26,648 nucleotides of DNA from JANQRV01 sp964533785. Lineage in GTDB: Bacteria; Bacteroidota; Bacteroidia; Chitinophagales; Saprospiraceae. A model generated the notes under the pieces. The model searched no databases. It was not told the origin of the DNA and saw only the letters and a program-made list of their open reading frames with translations. Positions 1 through 9,036 of the stretch are shown one piece after another. The position numbers and the translations under genes are program-made. How positions within the stretch are numbered: the stretch's first letter is position 1; the number at the start of each line of letters is the position of its first letter. Location: positions 1 through 26,648 of the forward strand of contig CAZHNG010000048.1 of NCBI GenBank assembly GCA_964533785.1, written 5' to 3'.

Positions 1-28
1 GTACTCTACCGGACTGAGCTACATCCCG
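1..28 (-). tRNA. partial tRNA (5' part), probably tRNA-Pro
   Basis: Read on the minus strand, the first 28 bases give a canonical tRNA 5' half: a 7-nt acceptor strand CGGGATG, then TA, a D-stem GCTC/GAGT (last pair a wobble) around the D-loop AGTCCGGTA, then the start of the anticodon stem. The 5' end is at position 28 and the rest lies outside the window. The anticodon is not visible. The proline assignment rests on the C1 start and the overall likeness to Bacteroidota tRNA-Pro 5' halves, so the tRNA class is solid and the amino acid less so. Confidence 0.85.
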
Positions 29-43
29 ATTTATTTCGGAAGG

Positions 44-75
44 CAAAAATAATAAAAGTTGACACAACTATCAAA
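44..75 (-). promoter_or_regulatory. Bacteroidota-type promoter for the tRNA
   Basis: On the minus strand, TTTG (75-72) is followed after exactly 20 nt by TATTTTTG (51-44). This fits the Bacteroidota sigma-ABfr consensus TTTG-N19-21-TAnnTTTG. It would start transcription near position 38, about 10 nt ahead of the mature tRNA 5' end at 28. The box lies just downstream of the stop codon of the 609-aa gene (80-82), so the tRNA seems to have its own promoter. Motif and spacing are visible; the function is inferred. Confidence 0.7.
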
Positions 76-79
76 CGAA

Positions 80-1909
80 TTATCTGGTGAGGAGATACCC
101 AAATTCTTTCAACCGTTTTTTGAGTTGACCAATGTGCTTCTTATACACCAGTAAATGGAAGTCTTCCGCCTTGATGATGTATTTTTGCAGCACCTCATCG
201 CGGGCGATTTTCCTCATCAGTTCCGTATTGTCGCCGGGGATCTTGAATACTTTGATGTCGTCGATGATTTCCAGTGGATCGATCTTTTGCCGCAACTCTC
301 TGAAGAAAGCCTGCCAGTTCTCCGGCAGCTCCGTATTCAAACTTTGCTTGAACAGGTTGATTTTATTGTCCAGATCATTCTTGGAACGGCAATCTTTGAG
401 GAAAAAGGAAAAATCCGTTTTGTAGCGTTGGGGACTGACTTTCTTGGTGAAGGGTGCCAGGATATTATCCGCAGTAATCGATTCATTATCAACCAGGATG
501 GTAAAAGAGTTTTCACTCAGCTTAAAATTAAAATCCGCGTGTAATTCCGGGGGCTCATAGTTGGCCGATTTGTTAAACACGTATGCCCCTAATGCTGTGA
601 GGCGTACGCCCTTAAGCTCGTCGTAGGGTGAATAAGCGGTCCGTCCCAATTCACTGACGTCCGGAGCATCATAGGCAATGTCAAATAAACCCCAGGCCGC
701 CGTGTAGAAGAAAATGCCCTGCAGGTAAGACCTTAGAATGCCGTACTTATAATCAGTCCCATTCAAATAATGGCGATTGTCGTAATAATCGTCGGGGTCA
801 CTGTATTCATAATAAAGGTGCTGTTGAGCGTGGTAGGGAGCGAACGGAACGAAACGCAAAAAATTATAATGGATATAGAGATATACATTTTTAAAATCGA
901 TCCACCCACTAACCGGAAAACTGCCGAAAAAATCAAATAGCTGTGACTCAATTTCATAAAAATTGTGGATCTCCAACTTTCCTATTCCTTTGAGATAGTG
1001 TAATACCGTAGGGGCGGAGGAATAACCGGGGCTGAGAAAGACATTCTCAAAAAGGCTTTTTTTCAGCAATAGCGCGGGATCATTCGGGGGCTTTTTGTTT
1101 TGGTAATGTACGATCAAACCGGCGAGGAGGGCGGTCCGTAAATTCTTGAGTACCTTGTCTTTTTTACCAGGGAAGAATTCTTCAATACCGAGTTGGCGCT
1201 GCATTTTGGGAATCGTGGTCAGCACCGGTCTGTTCTTTTTAGTCGTTCGGATCTGTTGCTGGCCATAGTAGGCTATTATCCTTGGTAATTCAGTTAAAAT
1301 GGTTTCTTCGCCGTCGGTGAAAATATACTCGGCGGGAGGTGCTTCCCGCAGTGGAATGAAATCGGCTTCTTTAGGCCTCGGATAATATTCACTTAGTACC
1401 TTCCGTAGCGGAACGACCAGAGCCAGAGCATATCCAAAAATATGGTAAGACCAGTTGTTCTCTTTTATCGGAACCACCGTAAAAAAGCGGTAAGCAGGTT
1501 TGACCCCCAAATATTCCTGGTTATAATGATAGAACGTGTTCTTTTCATCACTTGCGATATTAAGACCGAATCGCTCTTCAATAGCTTTGTCCTCGATCAA
1601 GCCTTCCCGTATCAATACTTCGAGGATCACAACAATTTCCCGGGGGAGTATCTTTTTATAAGCCTCAAAAGTCGTTTTGCTGGCGAATGGAAGAGCACAA
1701 AGGTTAGCCAAATTATTTTTATTGTTTTTCCTTTTCTGTATTAGTTCCAGGAAGTTATCCTCCATGCCTTCTTTAAGCAACAAGCTTCTCGATTTGGTGA
1801 AAAACTTTTGCGCGTACTTTTTCATCCCTTGTTCAAGGTGGTTTTTCGTATAACTTTCATCCAGTATTGCTGCAATTTCTAGTACTTTATTTTGTATAGC
1901 TGAGGCCAT
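80..1909 (-). CDS. hypothetical SNF2-partner protein with helicase-associated-like C-terminus
   Basis: A 609-aa cytoplasmic protein with no signal peptide or membrane segment. I do not recognise a named family for the whole protein. The C-terminal third looks like the XPB/Ssl2-like helicase-associated domain (PF13625-like): a segment RLTALGAYVF, then SFTILVDNESITADN, then a closing region with LMRKIARDEVLQKYI and LKKRLKEFGYLL. That closing pattern (ordered beta strands, then short helices ending in 'L..fGY') is typical of that domain. The middle (about residues 215-330) is rich in short helices and could hold winged-helix units. The gene starts 41 bp after the SNF2 ATPase gene on the same strand, so the two are probably co-transcribed and this protein may be a regulator or subunit of that ATPase. 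The start ATG at 1909 is the only reasonable one. The domain call is from remembered motif shape, not from a search. Confidence 0.7.
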   Translation of the reverse strand: MASAIQNKVLEIAAILDESYTKNHLEQGMKKYAQKFFTKSRSLLLKEGMEDNFLELIQKRKNNKNNLANLCALPFASKTTFEAYKKILPREIVVILEVLIREGLIEDKAIEERFGLNIASDEKNTFYHYNQEYLGVKPAYRFFTVVPIKENNWSYHIFGYALALVVPLRKVLSEYYPRPKEADFIPLREAPPAEYIFTDGEETILTELPRIIAYYGQQQIRTTKKNRPVLTTIPKMQRQLGIEEFFPGKKDKVLKNLRTALLAGLIVHYQNKKPPNDPALLLKKSLFENVFLSPGYSSAPTVLHYLKGIGKLEIHNFYEIESQLFDFFGSFPVSGWIDFKNVYLYIHYNFLRFVPFAPYHAQQHLYYEYSDPDDYYDNRHYLNGTDYKYGILRSYLQGIFFYTAAWGLFDIAYDAPDVSELGRTAYSPYDELKGVRLTALGAYVFNKSANYEPPELHADFNFKLSENSFTILVDNESITADNILAPFTKKVSPQRYKTDFSFFLKDCRSKNDLDNKINLFKQSLNTELPENWQAFFRELRQKIDPLEIIDDIKVFKIPGDNTELMRKIARDEVLQKYIIKAEDFHLLVYKKHIGQLKKRLKEFGYLLTR

Positions 1910-1950
1910 AATGAGCTATTGGTTTTTGATCTTGAATGCCCTTTTTACGA

Positions 1951-4743
1951 TTAGGATAATATGAAATCAATATCTTCTTCTGAAAGCGATTTCAGCGAAG
2001 AACTGTCGGAAGTGATCACGTTATCAAACAGTTCTTTTTTCATTTCTTGCAATTCGAGTATTTTTTCTTCGATGGAATGTTGTACGATCAATTTATAAGC
2101 AATGACTTTATTGGTTTGACCGATGCGGTGAGCGCGGTCGATGGCCTGGTTTTCGGCAGCGACGTTCCACCAGGGATCAAAGATGAAAATGGTATCGGCA
2201 GCCGTCAGGTTAAGACCGGTACCGCCGGTTTTTAAGGTCATTAGGAACACCCGGCAGTTGGGGTCATTTTGAAATTGGTCGACGAGTGCCTGACGGTTTC
2301 TCGTAGCGCCGCTCATACTCACGAAATCGATGCCGGCTTCGTCCAGCCTTTCACCGATGGATTCTATCGCTGCCAGGTAATTGACGAAAATGAGGGCTTT
2401 ATGACCATTGGCGATGGCATCAAAAAGGTTTTCAACCAGTAACTCCAATTTTGGGGAATCTACTTTACCTTCCGATACTTGTTCGGGGATCGAAGCGATC
2501 TGTCGCAGTTCGTTCAAGGCCTGGAATACAAAGAAACGGGACTGGGTCAGCCCTTTTTCCGATATCTGTTGGTCAATGGCCGCTTTGTAGAATTGCCGGC
2601 GTTTTTCGTACAGTTTCTTCTGTTTTTCCGACATTTCTACGTACAGGGTTTGTTTAATTTTATCCGGCAGGTCTTGCAGGACTTCCTTCTTCAACCGTCT
2701 GAGCACAAAGGGATAGATCTTTTTTCTCAGTTGTCGTACGGCGTCAGGGTCTCCCCATTTCTGGATAGGGGCAAGGTAGTGTTGATTGAATTGGGTGAGC
2801 GTACCGAACATACTTGGATTGAGAAACCTAAACAAAGAATAGAGCTCGCCCAGGTTATTCTCGATGGGAGTGCCGCTCAGCGCCAGGCGGTGCGTACCAT
2901 TTAACAGCATGACCGCCTTCGTAGTCTGGGCGTTGATGTTCTTGATGTTTTGGGATTCATCCAATACGATATAATGGAAGTCGATCTCTTTCAGCTCTTT
3001 GATATCGTTGCGCACAATGGCGTAGGTGGTGAGTATTAAATCAGCCTTGAGCGATTCTGATAGCTCCCGGTTGCTCCCGTACAAAAAACTGGTACTGAGC
3101 TGAGGGGCAAAACGCTGGACCTCCCGCTCCCAGTTAAAGAGTAAACTTCTTGGCATAACGATCAGAGAGGGAGGCTGCTTTTTTTGGTATTCCTTGGCAA
3201 GCAGGGCGATACACTGCAGGGTCTTACCGAGCCCCATATCGTCCGCCAGGCATCCGCCCAGTTGGTATTTGTTGAGGTGGTTTAACCATTGGTAGCCTTG
3301 CCGCTGATAGGGCCGCAATTTGGCTTTTATCTTCGGCAGTTTTTTGTTTTGCGTACCGACCTCATTGAGTTCTGCATAAAAGTCACGGGATTTTTGGAAG
3401 GCGGTATGCGTGACTTTTTCTTCGATGATCTCTTCAACCAGGGGCAGATCGAAAAAAGAAACTTTTGCTTTTTTGCCTTCCCGCGTGAAAATGCGTTCTA
3501 ATTTTTGCAGGTATTGTTCGTTGACGAGGGCGTGAGTACCGTCATTGAGTTTGACGTAGCGGTTCTTTTTGTATTGTTTGATAACGTCAAACAGGTCTAC
3601 CAATTCACCGTCGAAATCCAGGTTCACCTCTCCTTCGAAAAAGTCGATCCCGTGGTCGAGACTCAGCTTCAGCGAAGGTTGGATCGCCGATACTTTGTAG
3701 GATTTCAGTCTTTCGGCTCCCATCACCTGGTACTTCAATAAAAGTTCAGGAAGTTCTTTATAGATGAATCCGCCGACGACTTCTTTGGGGATGATGAATA
3801 GATTTCCTTCCTGGACGATTTCCAGGTTGGGATGTTCTTTTTTCGGCGGCCGGTGTTTCCTTAAAAGCTTGTAAATTTCTTCGGTTATGGATTGCAGGGG
3901 ATCCTGGTGGATGAATTTTATGCTGATCTGTCGTTCCATTTCATTGACTTCAGCGTACTTTGCAAGATCTAGTTGGTCGAGCGTATCGACGTCGATATTA
4001 GGCAATACCTGCCCGATCCGCATAAACAGGGTGTCGTCTTCATCGATCTTTTCGAAAATGATACAGGCTTTGGCGGTAACGAAAGCATCTTTGAAAACGA
4101 CCGAATAATCCTCATAGAGAAGGTCAGTATTTTCGAGGTTGGAAAAAAACAGGGATAAAAAGACAACGAGTTCATTGGATGTAAAGCTGGTATTAAAGTA
4201 AGGTACCCCCTGATAATGGCTGCCCAGGTCGGGGATTGGAATGATGGTATGATCGCAGAAAAGGTGAGTCGAATTTATGATTTTGAAATCATTGATCTTT
4301 TGCCCGTTGTGATACAATAACACTTCGCTTTCGATGAGGTCTTTTTCTTCGTTTTGTGCTAGATGAAGCATTACTTTGCCGTGTTCTTCGGCGAAAGAGA
4401 TGTGGCGCATATTTGCATCGACAACGTTATCAGCGCTTTTTAGTAGTTCGAGGAGATGGCTGTATTGATCCAGGTAAACCTGGTGGGTAGGGTTTTCCCA
4501 GTCGATAACGAAGCTGTTCCTGTTTTCTGCCTGTTCGATGGTACGAAGAATACTGCGTTCAATACCATCAAAATTAAGATAGCTTACGTCTGCCGGTTTC
4601 CCATTCTTGTCCACTACACTTACAAAGGCACCGGAATCATCGAAGGCAATTTGAAAAAAAATTTTATCCAGAGACCTGGTGAAACTATCACCACTTTGTT
4701 GTCGCTTAAAGTATTGAAATACGTCAAGTTGTTGCATCGGCAT
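1951..4743 (-). CDS. bacterial SNF2-family DNA-dependent ATPase
   Basis: A DEAD-like superfamily 2 ATPase of the bacterial SNF2 (RapA/HepA-like) class, expected to translocate on DNA and remodel protein-DNA complexes. About 460 N-terminal residues precede the motor. The stretch DFFEGEVNLDFDGELVDLF and following resembles the SNF2-associated bacterial domain (PF08455). Motor motifs are all present: GGCLADDMGLGKT (Walker A; Lys about residue 507 counted from the ATG at 4743), DESQ in place of DEAH, SGTPIENN, MTLKTGGTGLNLT, DPWWN and QAIDRAHRIGQ (motif VI). The frame stays open to a GTG at 4755. I prefer ATG 4743 (MPMQQLDVFQYF), which has an A-rich AAAAAAG directly upstream; ATG 4737 is also possible. 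It heads an apparent operon with the 609-aa gene downstream and follows the DUF6992-like gene by about 60 bp. Bacteroidota carry several such SNF2 proteins of unknown specific role. Confidence 0.95.
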   Translation of the reverse strand: MPMQQLDVFQYFKRQQSGDSFTRSLDKIFFQIAFDDSGAFVSVVDKNGKPADVSYLNFDGIERSILRTIEQAENRNSFVIDWENPTHQVYLDQYSHLLELLKSADNVVDANMRHISFAEEHGKVMLHLAQNEEKDLIESEVLLYHNGQKINDFKIINSTHLFCDHTIIPIPDLGSHYQGVPYFNTSFTSNELVVFLSLFFSNLENTDLLYEDYSVVFKDAFVTAKACIIFEKIDEDDTLFMRIGQVLPNIDVDTLDQLDLAKYAEVNEMERQISIKFIHQDPLQSITEEIYKLLRKHRPPKKEHPNLEIVQEGNLFIIPKEVVGGFIYKELPELLLKYQVMGAERLKSYKVSAIQPSLKLSLDHGIDFFEGEVNLDFDGELVDLFDVIKQYKKNRYVKLNDGTHALVNEQYLQKLERIFTREGKKAKVSFFDLPLVEEIIEEKVTHTAFQKSRDFYAELNEVGTQNKKLPKIKAKLRPYQRQGYQWLNHLNKYQLGGCLADDMGLGKTLQCIALLAKEYQKKQPPSLIVMPRSLLFNWEREVQRFAPQLSTSFLYGSNRELSESLKADLILTTYAIVRNDIKELKEIDFHYIVLDESQNIKNINAQTTKAVMLLNGTHRLALSGTPIENNLGELYSLFRFLNPSMFGTLTQFNQHYLAPIQKWGDPDAVRQLRKKIYPFVLRRLKKEVLQDLPDKIKQTLYVEMSEKQKKLYEKRRQFYKAAIDQQISEKGLTQSRFFVFQALNELRQIASIPEQVSEGKVDSPKLELLVENLFDAIANGHKALIFVNYLAAIESIGERLDEAGIDFVSMSGATRNRQALVDQFQNDPNCRVFLMTLKTGGTGLNLTAADTIFIFDPWWNVAAENQAIDRAHRIGQTNKVIAYKLIVQHSIEEKILELQEMKKELFDNVITSDSSSLKSLSEEDIDFILS

Positions 4744-4806
4744 CTTTTTTCGCACGATGAAGTTACAAATATTCTGAATTTGTGAAATAGTAATACTGTT
4801 TTTATA

Positions 4807-5400
4807 CTAAAACTGCAGGTGCAGCCCAATCCTATCGCCACTGAACTGCACCTGACTCAGCAAATCCTGAAAAACAGAGTTGTGTTTAGCATTGAGAAAA
4901 TACACCGTCAGATCGAATACAAAGAGAAAAGCACCCTGTAAAACGATGGACTGACCGAAGCCTTTGAGCCGGTCGGCATTTTTGTCGGCGTTCTTGCTTC
5001 TTTCCATGAGGTAAAAACCGCCGGCCATATATCCTACGTCTAATCCGGCATTAAACAACAAGGTTTTCTGAATGCCATGGTGGGCTTGTAGCGAACCGTA
5101 CATATCCAAAGCGGCGGGGTCCGTTTTTATTGCTGTGTAATACCCCGCCCCAGCCAGGCCAAGGTTGATGATATTCCAACCGGCATTCATCAGGTGAAAA
5201 TTTTTATTGACGCCTTCACTGCGGCCGGCCATTATGGAGCCGACGGCAATATTACCGATCGCCCAGGTACCGAGGACGAGCATGGCGTTCTTTTGGCGTT
5301 GTAAACGATTTTGGTTGAAGGAGGTGAGGTCTGTTGATTGTTGGGCCAGGGCGAAGAGGGTGGTGCTTTGGAACAAAAGGAGTAGGTAGATGCGTTTCAT
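4807..5400 (-). CDS. small membrane protein, DUF6992-like, with signal peptide
   Basis: A 197-aa protein. Residues 1-19 (MKRIYLLLLFQSTTLFALA) form a signal peptide with an ALAQQ cleavage site. The rest has four likely hydrophobic, Gly/Ala-rich segments, near residues 42-58, 71-91, 112-133 and 147-170. The pattern NAGLDVGYMAGG and the closing GDRIGLHLQF match my memory of a Bacteroidota-only family of unknown function (DUF6992). A role cannot be read from sequence; it is probably in the inner or outer membrane. It lies about 60 bp upstream of the SNF2 gene on the same strand and may be co-transcribed, though a functional link is not obvious. The A-rich stretch directly before the ATG fits weak Bacteroidota initiation. 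Confidence 0.8.
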   Translation of the reverse strand: MKRIYLLLLFQSTTLFALAQQSTDLTSFNQNRLQRQKNAMLVLGTWAIGNIAVGSIMAGRSEGVNKNFHLMNAGWNIINLGLAGAGYYTAIKTDPAALDMYGSLQAHHGIQKTLLFNAGLDVGYMAGGFYLMERSKNADKNADRLKGFGQSIVLQGAFLFVFDLTVYFLNAKHNSVFQDLLSQVQFSGDRIGLHLQF

Positions 5401-5841
5401 TTTTTTAGAGGTTATAATGCGGGGGAGGGGAGAATTGTTTAGAGGGGACTCTGTCCCTTGGGGTAAATTGAACCACGGAGAATACGGAGGACATGGAGGT
5501 TTTTGATTGTTAGGAACTTTCTTTTTAGGGAAGGAGAATTGTTTAGGGGACTTCGTCTACTGGGGGGAGATTAAAACGTAGAAGTCATGTAGGGCATAGA
5601 GCTTTTTGATCGTAAAAAACTATCTTGCGGAAGTTAGTATTATTGTGCTTTGCTATTGGAGATTAGTTTGCCCCGCCACTTAGGGCACGCCACGTAGGGC
5701 ACGTATGGGCTTGGGTAAACATTAGAACACAAAGAGGAATCCAGGGTTGAGATATTTGCTCCATATACCTCATTTTACACCAAAAAACATTCGTGCATTC
5801 GTGGCATTCATTTCACTCCTCTTTTAATTTGCTGAAAAACA
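5401..5841. repeat. non-coding region with a tandem ~104-bp repeat and 9-bp-periodic motifs
   Basis: No credible gene is present. Two diverged direct copies start with the same 12-mer, agaattgtttag (5431-5442 and 5535-5546), offset by 104 bp. Each runs through a GGGGAC-containing segment, a 9-bp-periodic segment and a TTTTTGATYGT tail (copies about 5431-5518 and 5535-5622). In copy 1 the periodic part is cacggagaa / tacggagga / catggaggt (5474-5500). In copy 2 it includes catgtaggg / catagagct (5586-5603). More units follow: cacttaggg at 5677-5685, cacgtaggg at 5691-5699 and cacgtatgg at 5700-5708. A further set, cattcgtg / cattcgtgg / cattcattt, sits at 5788-5813. Copy 1 also holds a small hairpin GGGAC-TCT-GTCCC (5445-5457). 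The function is unknown. Confidence 0.75.
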
Positions 5842-5901
5842 GTGCATTTATCGCCAGGCAAGACTTATATTCGTACTTTTTATCCGGTAACTTGTACAGG
5901 G

Positions 5902-7038
5902 ATGTTAAGAGCTTATATATATTGGGTGGGGTTTGCGCTACTTGTGGTAGGTTGCGATCAATACACTGGGCCGGCTAACCAGAAGCAACCAGGGCAGGAT
6001 AGTCTGCCGCAGACAATCATCTTGGATACCACGGTTATTCCCGTTGGGGAGTATGCCTATTTGTCCGACGACAGTGTCTATAGCCAGCTAATTATCGGAC
6101 AATTAGAAGACCTGGGGCTGGCAAAAGAAAAATTGACCGTGGTTCGGAAAAAGCTGATCCTGGAAAACAGAGATACTTTAAGGTTTGTGCATGCCCATTT
6201 TAAAGAATGGAACAAACAAGTGAACTACTGGATCTTTCCGCCCCATACCTTTCAAAAGACCCAAGCGGCGGTATGGCAACCTCATCTTATTAAACGATTG
6301 CCTTTTCAAACCTTATATTTACCAGAAACAGGGGAAGCTTCGACAGAAAACGCGGTTACTTTCTACTTTGTTAAGGATACCTTGCAGTTGCAGGGGCAAT
6401 CCGCCGCACATCGTTTGGTATTAGCCTACGAATCCGAAGCCCTCGTCGGCATCGCCATCAGTAAACGGTGGCAATTGACCGCAGCTTCTCCTTTTGTCGA
6501 TATGCTTGATATTGATCCCACCATCTACCTGGATCTCAAATACGCTACTACGGACAATTTTTTAAAAGAAAAGCTCTACCATGAAAACCGGGCCCTCCTG
6601 TTGCCTTCAACCGCGATGGCCCTGAAAAAGGCACATGATCTCCTTCAGAAACAAGGATACGCAATTAAGATCTGGGATGCTTACCGGCCGATCGACGTGC
6701 AATGGAAAATGTGGAATGCATTGCCACCGGGAAATCGCTACGGCTACGTAGCCGATCCGAATTTTGGTTCGAAACACAATCGCGGTGTCGCCGTGGATGT
6801 TACCCTGGCCAAAGCCAATGGGGAAGCGGTGGAAATGCCTACCGGATTTGATGATTTCACGCCTTTGGCACACAGCAGCCGGGTGGAAGGTCTTTCCGAA
6901 GCCGCTATCGATCACCGCACGATGCTTAAGAAAGCGATGTGGCAAGCCGGTTTTACGGGTATCCGCAAGGAGTGGTGGCACTTTAACGGCCCGGAGCGGG
7001 ATTCGGCGAAAGTGAATTATAACTTACCGCTTTGGTGA
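5902..7038 (+). CDS. D-Ala-D-Ala dipeptidase (VanX/DdpX family, M15D) lipoprotein
   Basis: A zinc peptidase expected to cleave D-alanyl-D-alanine, for cell-wall dipeptide recycling. Known family residues are present with the right spacing: the DAYRP arginine (R262), SKHNRGVAVD giving zinc ligands H292 and D299 (spacing 7, as in VanX H116/D123), and KEWWHF giving catalytic E357 and ligand H360 (spacing 3, as in VanX E181/H184). The chosen ATG at 5902 gives a clean lipoprotein signal, MLRAYIYWVGFALLVVGC, with Cys18 the lipidated residue. The longer frame from 5842 would bury this signal. VanX is about 200 aa; this protein is 378 aa because about 170 residues of unknown fold sit between the lipid anchor and the peptidase domain. 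It stands alone on the plus strand, with no vanH/vanA partners, so a role in vancomycin resistance is not indicated. Confidence 0.92.
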   Translation: MLRAYIYWVGFALLVVGCDQYTGPANQKQPGQDSLPQTIILDTTVIPVGEYAYLSDDSVYSQLIIGQLEDLGLAKEKLTVVRKKLILENRDTLRFVHAHFKEWNKQVNYWIFPPHTFQKTQAAVWQPHLIKRLPFQTLYLPETGEASTENAVTFYFVKDTLQLQGQSAAHRLVLAYESEALVGIAISKRWQLTAASPFVDMLDIDPTIYLDLKYATTDNFLKEKLYHENRALLLPSTAMALKKAHDLLQKQGYAIKIWDAYRPIDVQWKMWNALPPGNRYGYVADPNFGSKHNRGVAVDVTLAKANGEAVEMPTGFDDFTPLAHSSRVEGLSEAAIDHRTMLKKAMWQAGFTGIRKEWWHFNGPERDSAKVNYNLPLW

Positions 7039-7253
7039 GGTGATAGAGACCTTGACGATGATGTCAGGATTGAGTTAGATGTAATAACCACCAAACTTGG
7101 GGTCAAAAATTGAGCTCACCGCAAAGAGCACAAAGAATCGCTAAGAAAAAAGAACTTCGCGTTCTTAGTGGTGATTTAACCTCCGAAGGTTCCGAAACTT
7201 CGAAGGTTTTCGAGGCGGTGCCCCTAAGCTCAGCTGGTAATACATCAGCTTTC
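7039..7253. other. convergent intergenic region with hairpins and a 9-bp-periodic motif
   Basis: This lies between the convergent dipeptidase and glycosyltransferase genes. It contains another copy of the periodic motif, cgcaaagag / cacaaagaa / tcgctaaga (7120-7146). Next is a hairpin, AAGAAC-TTCGC-GTTCTT (7150-7166; alternatively CTAAGAA pairs with TTCTTAG across a longer loop). An imperfect inverted repeat with CCTC/GAGG ends follows at 7181-7216. These may act as transcription ends for the convergent genes, but no clean T-tract follows them. No coding sequence is supported. Confidence 0.5.
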
Positions 7254-8939
7254 TTACTTCTCTTTATACAACACCACATATTCCGAAAACTTACTCAACT
7301 CTCCCCGTTTGTGTTTAAAGATCTCGAGGATGAATTCCAAGGTTCGGCTTTCGGATCCGCTGTAGACGAGGCCGCGCCATACTTCTTCCGTATCTTTGTA
7401 GAAGTGGGCATGAGTTAATGGGACCAGCGCCAGCCCCTTACCATTGAGAAAAGTTTGTTCTATTTGTTGCGGACTGAGGTATGGGACCACTCTGCGTTCG
7501 GCATAAAAGGGTAAATTATGGACCTGGATCGTTTCGATCATGATGGGAATAGAGCGGTCGGTGATCTTTTCTTTTACTGCTTGTCCCATTAGATCCTGAT
7601 TACGGTAACCCGATTCCATCTTTGGAAGCACCAGCATCGCAAAGAGCAGATAAGTGGACAACAGGCTGTAGAAAGGGAGGTAGGGGAGACTTAACCACTC
7701 GATCTTTTCGTAGTGTGCCAAGAGCAGTAACAAGACTGGGCTGATCGCAAGCAGATGAAATAGAAAATGACCTTCAAACATATAAACGATTATCCGATTG
7801 AGCACCAAAAATAAAATCCCCGGCAGCCAAAACTGCAGGTTGTACAGTGGCTTCCACTTAGCTGAAGCGGGGGTGAAGTACAAAATGAAATACGCCGTTA
7901 GCAATGACATCCCCGGGTGGGCCTGGATGAAATAGGTCGGTATTTTACCTTTGGCAATGGTGAAAACGATCAACATAACGATGAACCAACTGAAACCAAG
8001 TTTTAAGACCGGTTGCTGCAGGAAATTTCGAAAACGGTTCACAATCAGATAGATCAAACCCAGGTATAAAGTCAATGCATAGGGCAGGAATCCCCATAAA
8101 TTGGCTTCCAGGTAGAAAAACGGTTTGAGACTGGTCTTACGGGTAAAAGCACGCCGGTAGGTCTCCTCCATAAAAACTTCGTGAAACGCATCGCCGTAAG
8201 CAATATACATGTAGCTGATCCAGCTCATTCCTATGGCCAATGCCAGTGGAAGCCCCAACCAAGGTCTCAGAAAAACAATTTTGGCCCAAAAAGTCTTGAA
8301 GCTAAAACGGCTATCGAAAAAGAGATATACTCCAATGATCAAACTGATGATGATCAGATAAGGATACCCTTTCATTAAAATCGTTAAGCCCAATGCGAGG
8401 TATGCCAGTAGAATATAACTAAACTGCTTATGTTGGTACCCTTTCAGAAAGAGATACATTGTCCAGGTAAAGAGAAATGTGAGTGGAATGGCCGGTGCTC
8501 CGTAACGTGCGTTGATGACAAACTGAAAGCTGAAGGCCATTACCATTGCCGCTACAATACCCAGGCGTTGGCCTTCCAGCAATTTACCTGTCCGGTAAAC
8601 CAGGAAAATAGTACCGAGCCCGGCTAAGGCAATCGGTAAGCGAATGGCAAATTCGCTCAGCCCAAAAAGAAGGGCGGAAGCAGCCATTAGCCAATATACT
8701 AAGGGAGGCTTATTAAACCGGGGTTCGTAGTTGTAGAAGATGTCCAGGTAATTTCCGCTTTCGATCATCTCTCTGACCGATTCGTCGTAAAAACTTTCAT
8801 TGGGCGTCCAGATATTGTTCAATCCAAGGTTCAAAAAATAGGCTACGACCGTTAGTCCGGCAAATGTATAAAGACAAATGGCGTTTAATCGGTCCGGCGT
8901 TGTTTTCGAGCTTAATGGGAAGGTCACGTCGCTGTTCAT
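7254..8939 (-). CDS. polytopic glycosyltransferase, ArnT/GT39-like
   Basis: A 561-aa integral membrane protein with about a dozen hydrophobic segments, followed by a hydrophilic C-terminal part of roughly 120 residues. The N-terminal signature is that of the PMT_2/ArnT superfamily of lipid-linked-sugar transferases. After the first membrane helix (about residues 20-40) comes WTPNESFYDESVREMIESGN, with acidic residues E48 and D52/E53 in the catalytic first periplasmic loop. FNKPPLVYWL (KPP at 77-79) and then LFGLSEFAIRLP follow. The family moves sugars from polyprenyl phosphates to lipids or proteins on the periplasmic side. The acceptor cannot be predicted; lipid A modification or protein/lipid glycosylation are both possible. 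It is downstream of the methyltransferase on the same strand (97-bp gap). No Shine-Dalgarno site is visible before the ATG. Confidence 0.88.
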   Translation of the reverse strand: MNSDVTFPLSSKTTPDRLNAICLYTFAGLTVVAYFLNLGLNNIWTPNESFYDESVREMIESGNYLDIFYNYEPRFNKPPLVYWLMAASALLFGLSEFAIRLPIALAGLGTIFLVYRTGKLLEGQRLGIVAAMVMAFSFQFVINARYGAPAIPLTFLFTWTMYLFLKGYQHKQFSYILLAYLALGLTILMKGYPYLIIISLIIGVYLFFDSRFSFKTFWAKIVFLRPWLGLPLALAIGMSWISYMYIAYGDAFHEVFMEETYRRAFTRKTSLKPFFYLEANLWGFLPYALTLYLGLIYLIVNRFRNFLQQPVLKLGFSWFIVMLIVFTIAKGKIPTYFIQAHPGMSLLTAYFILYFTPASAKWKPLYNLQFWLPGILFLVLNRIIVYMFEGHFLFHLLAISPVLLLLLAHYEKIEWLSLPYLPFYSLLSTYLLFAMLVLPKMESGYRNQDLMGQAVKEKITDRSIPIMIETIQVHNLPFYAERRVVPYLSPQQIEQTFLNGKGLALVPLTHAHFYKDTEEVWRGLVYSGSESRTLEFILEIFKHKRGELSKFSEYVVLYKEK

Positions 8940-9036
8940 ATTATTAGATTAATAATTCAACACGTATTGGGACCTACCCCCTTGGTAACACTTTACCGAA
9001 GAGTTACCTATTGAAAAAATGGTCAACTATTGCCTT

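Noticed and set aside
5902..7038. Vancomycin-resistance gene
   Set aside because: Only the VanX-type enzyme is present; there are no vanH, vanA, vanR or vanS genes nearby, and the protein is a lipoprotein, so a cell-wall recycling role is more likely.
8984..8997. Small hairpin GGTAA-CACT-TTACC after the methyltransferase gene
   Set aside because: A 5-bp stem without a following T-tract; too weak to call a terminator.
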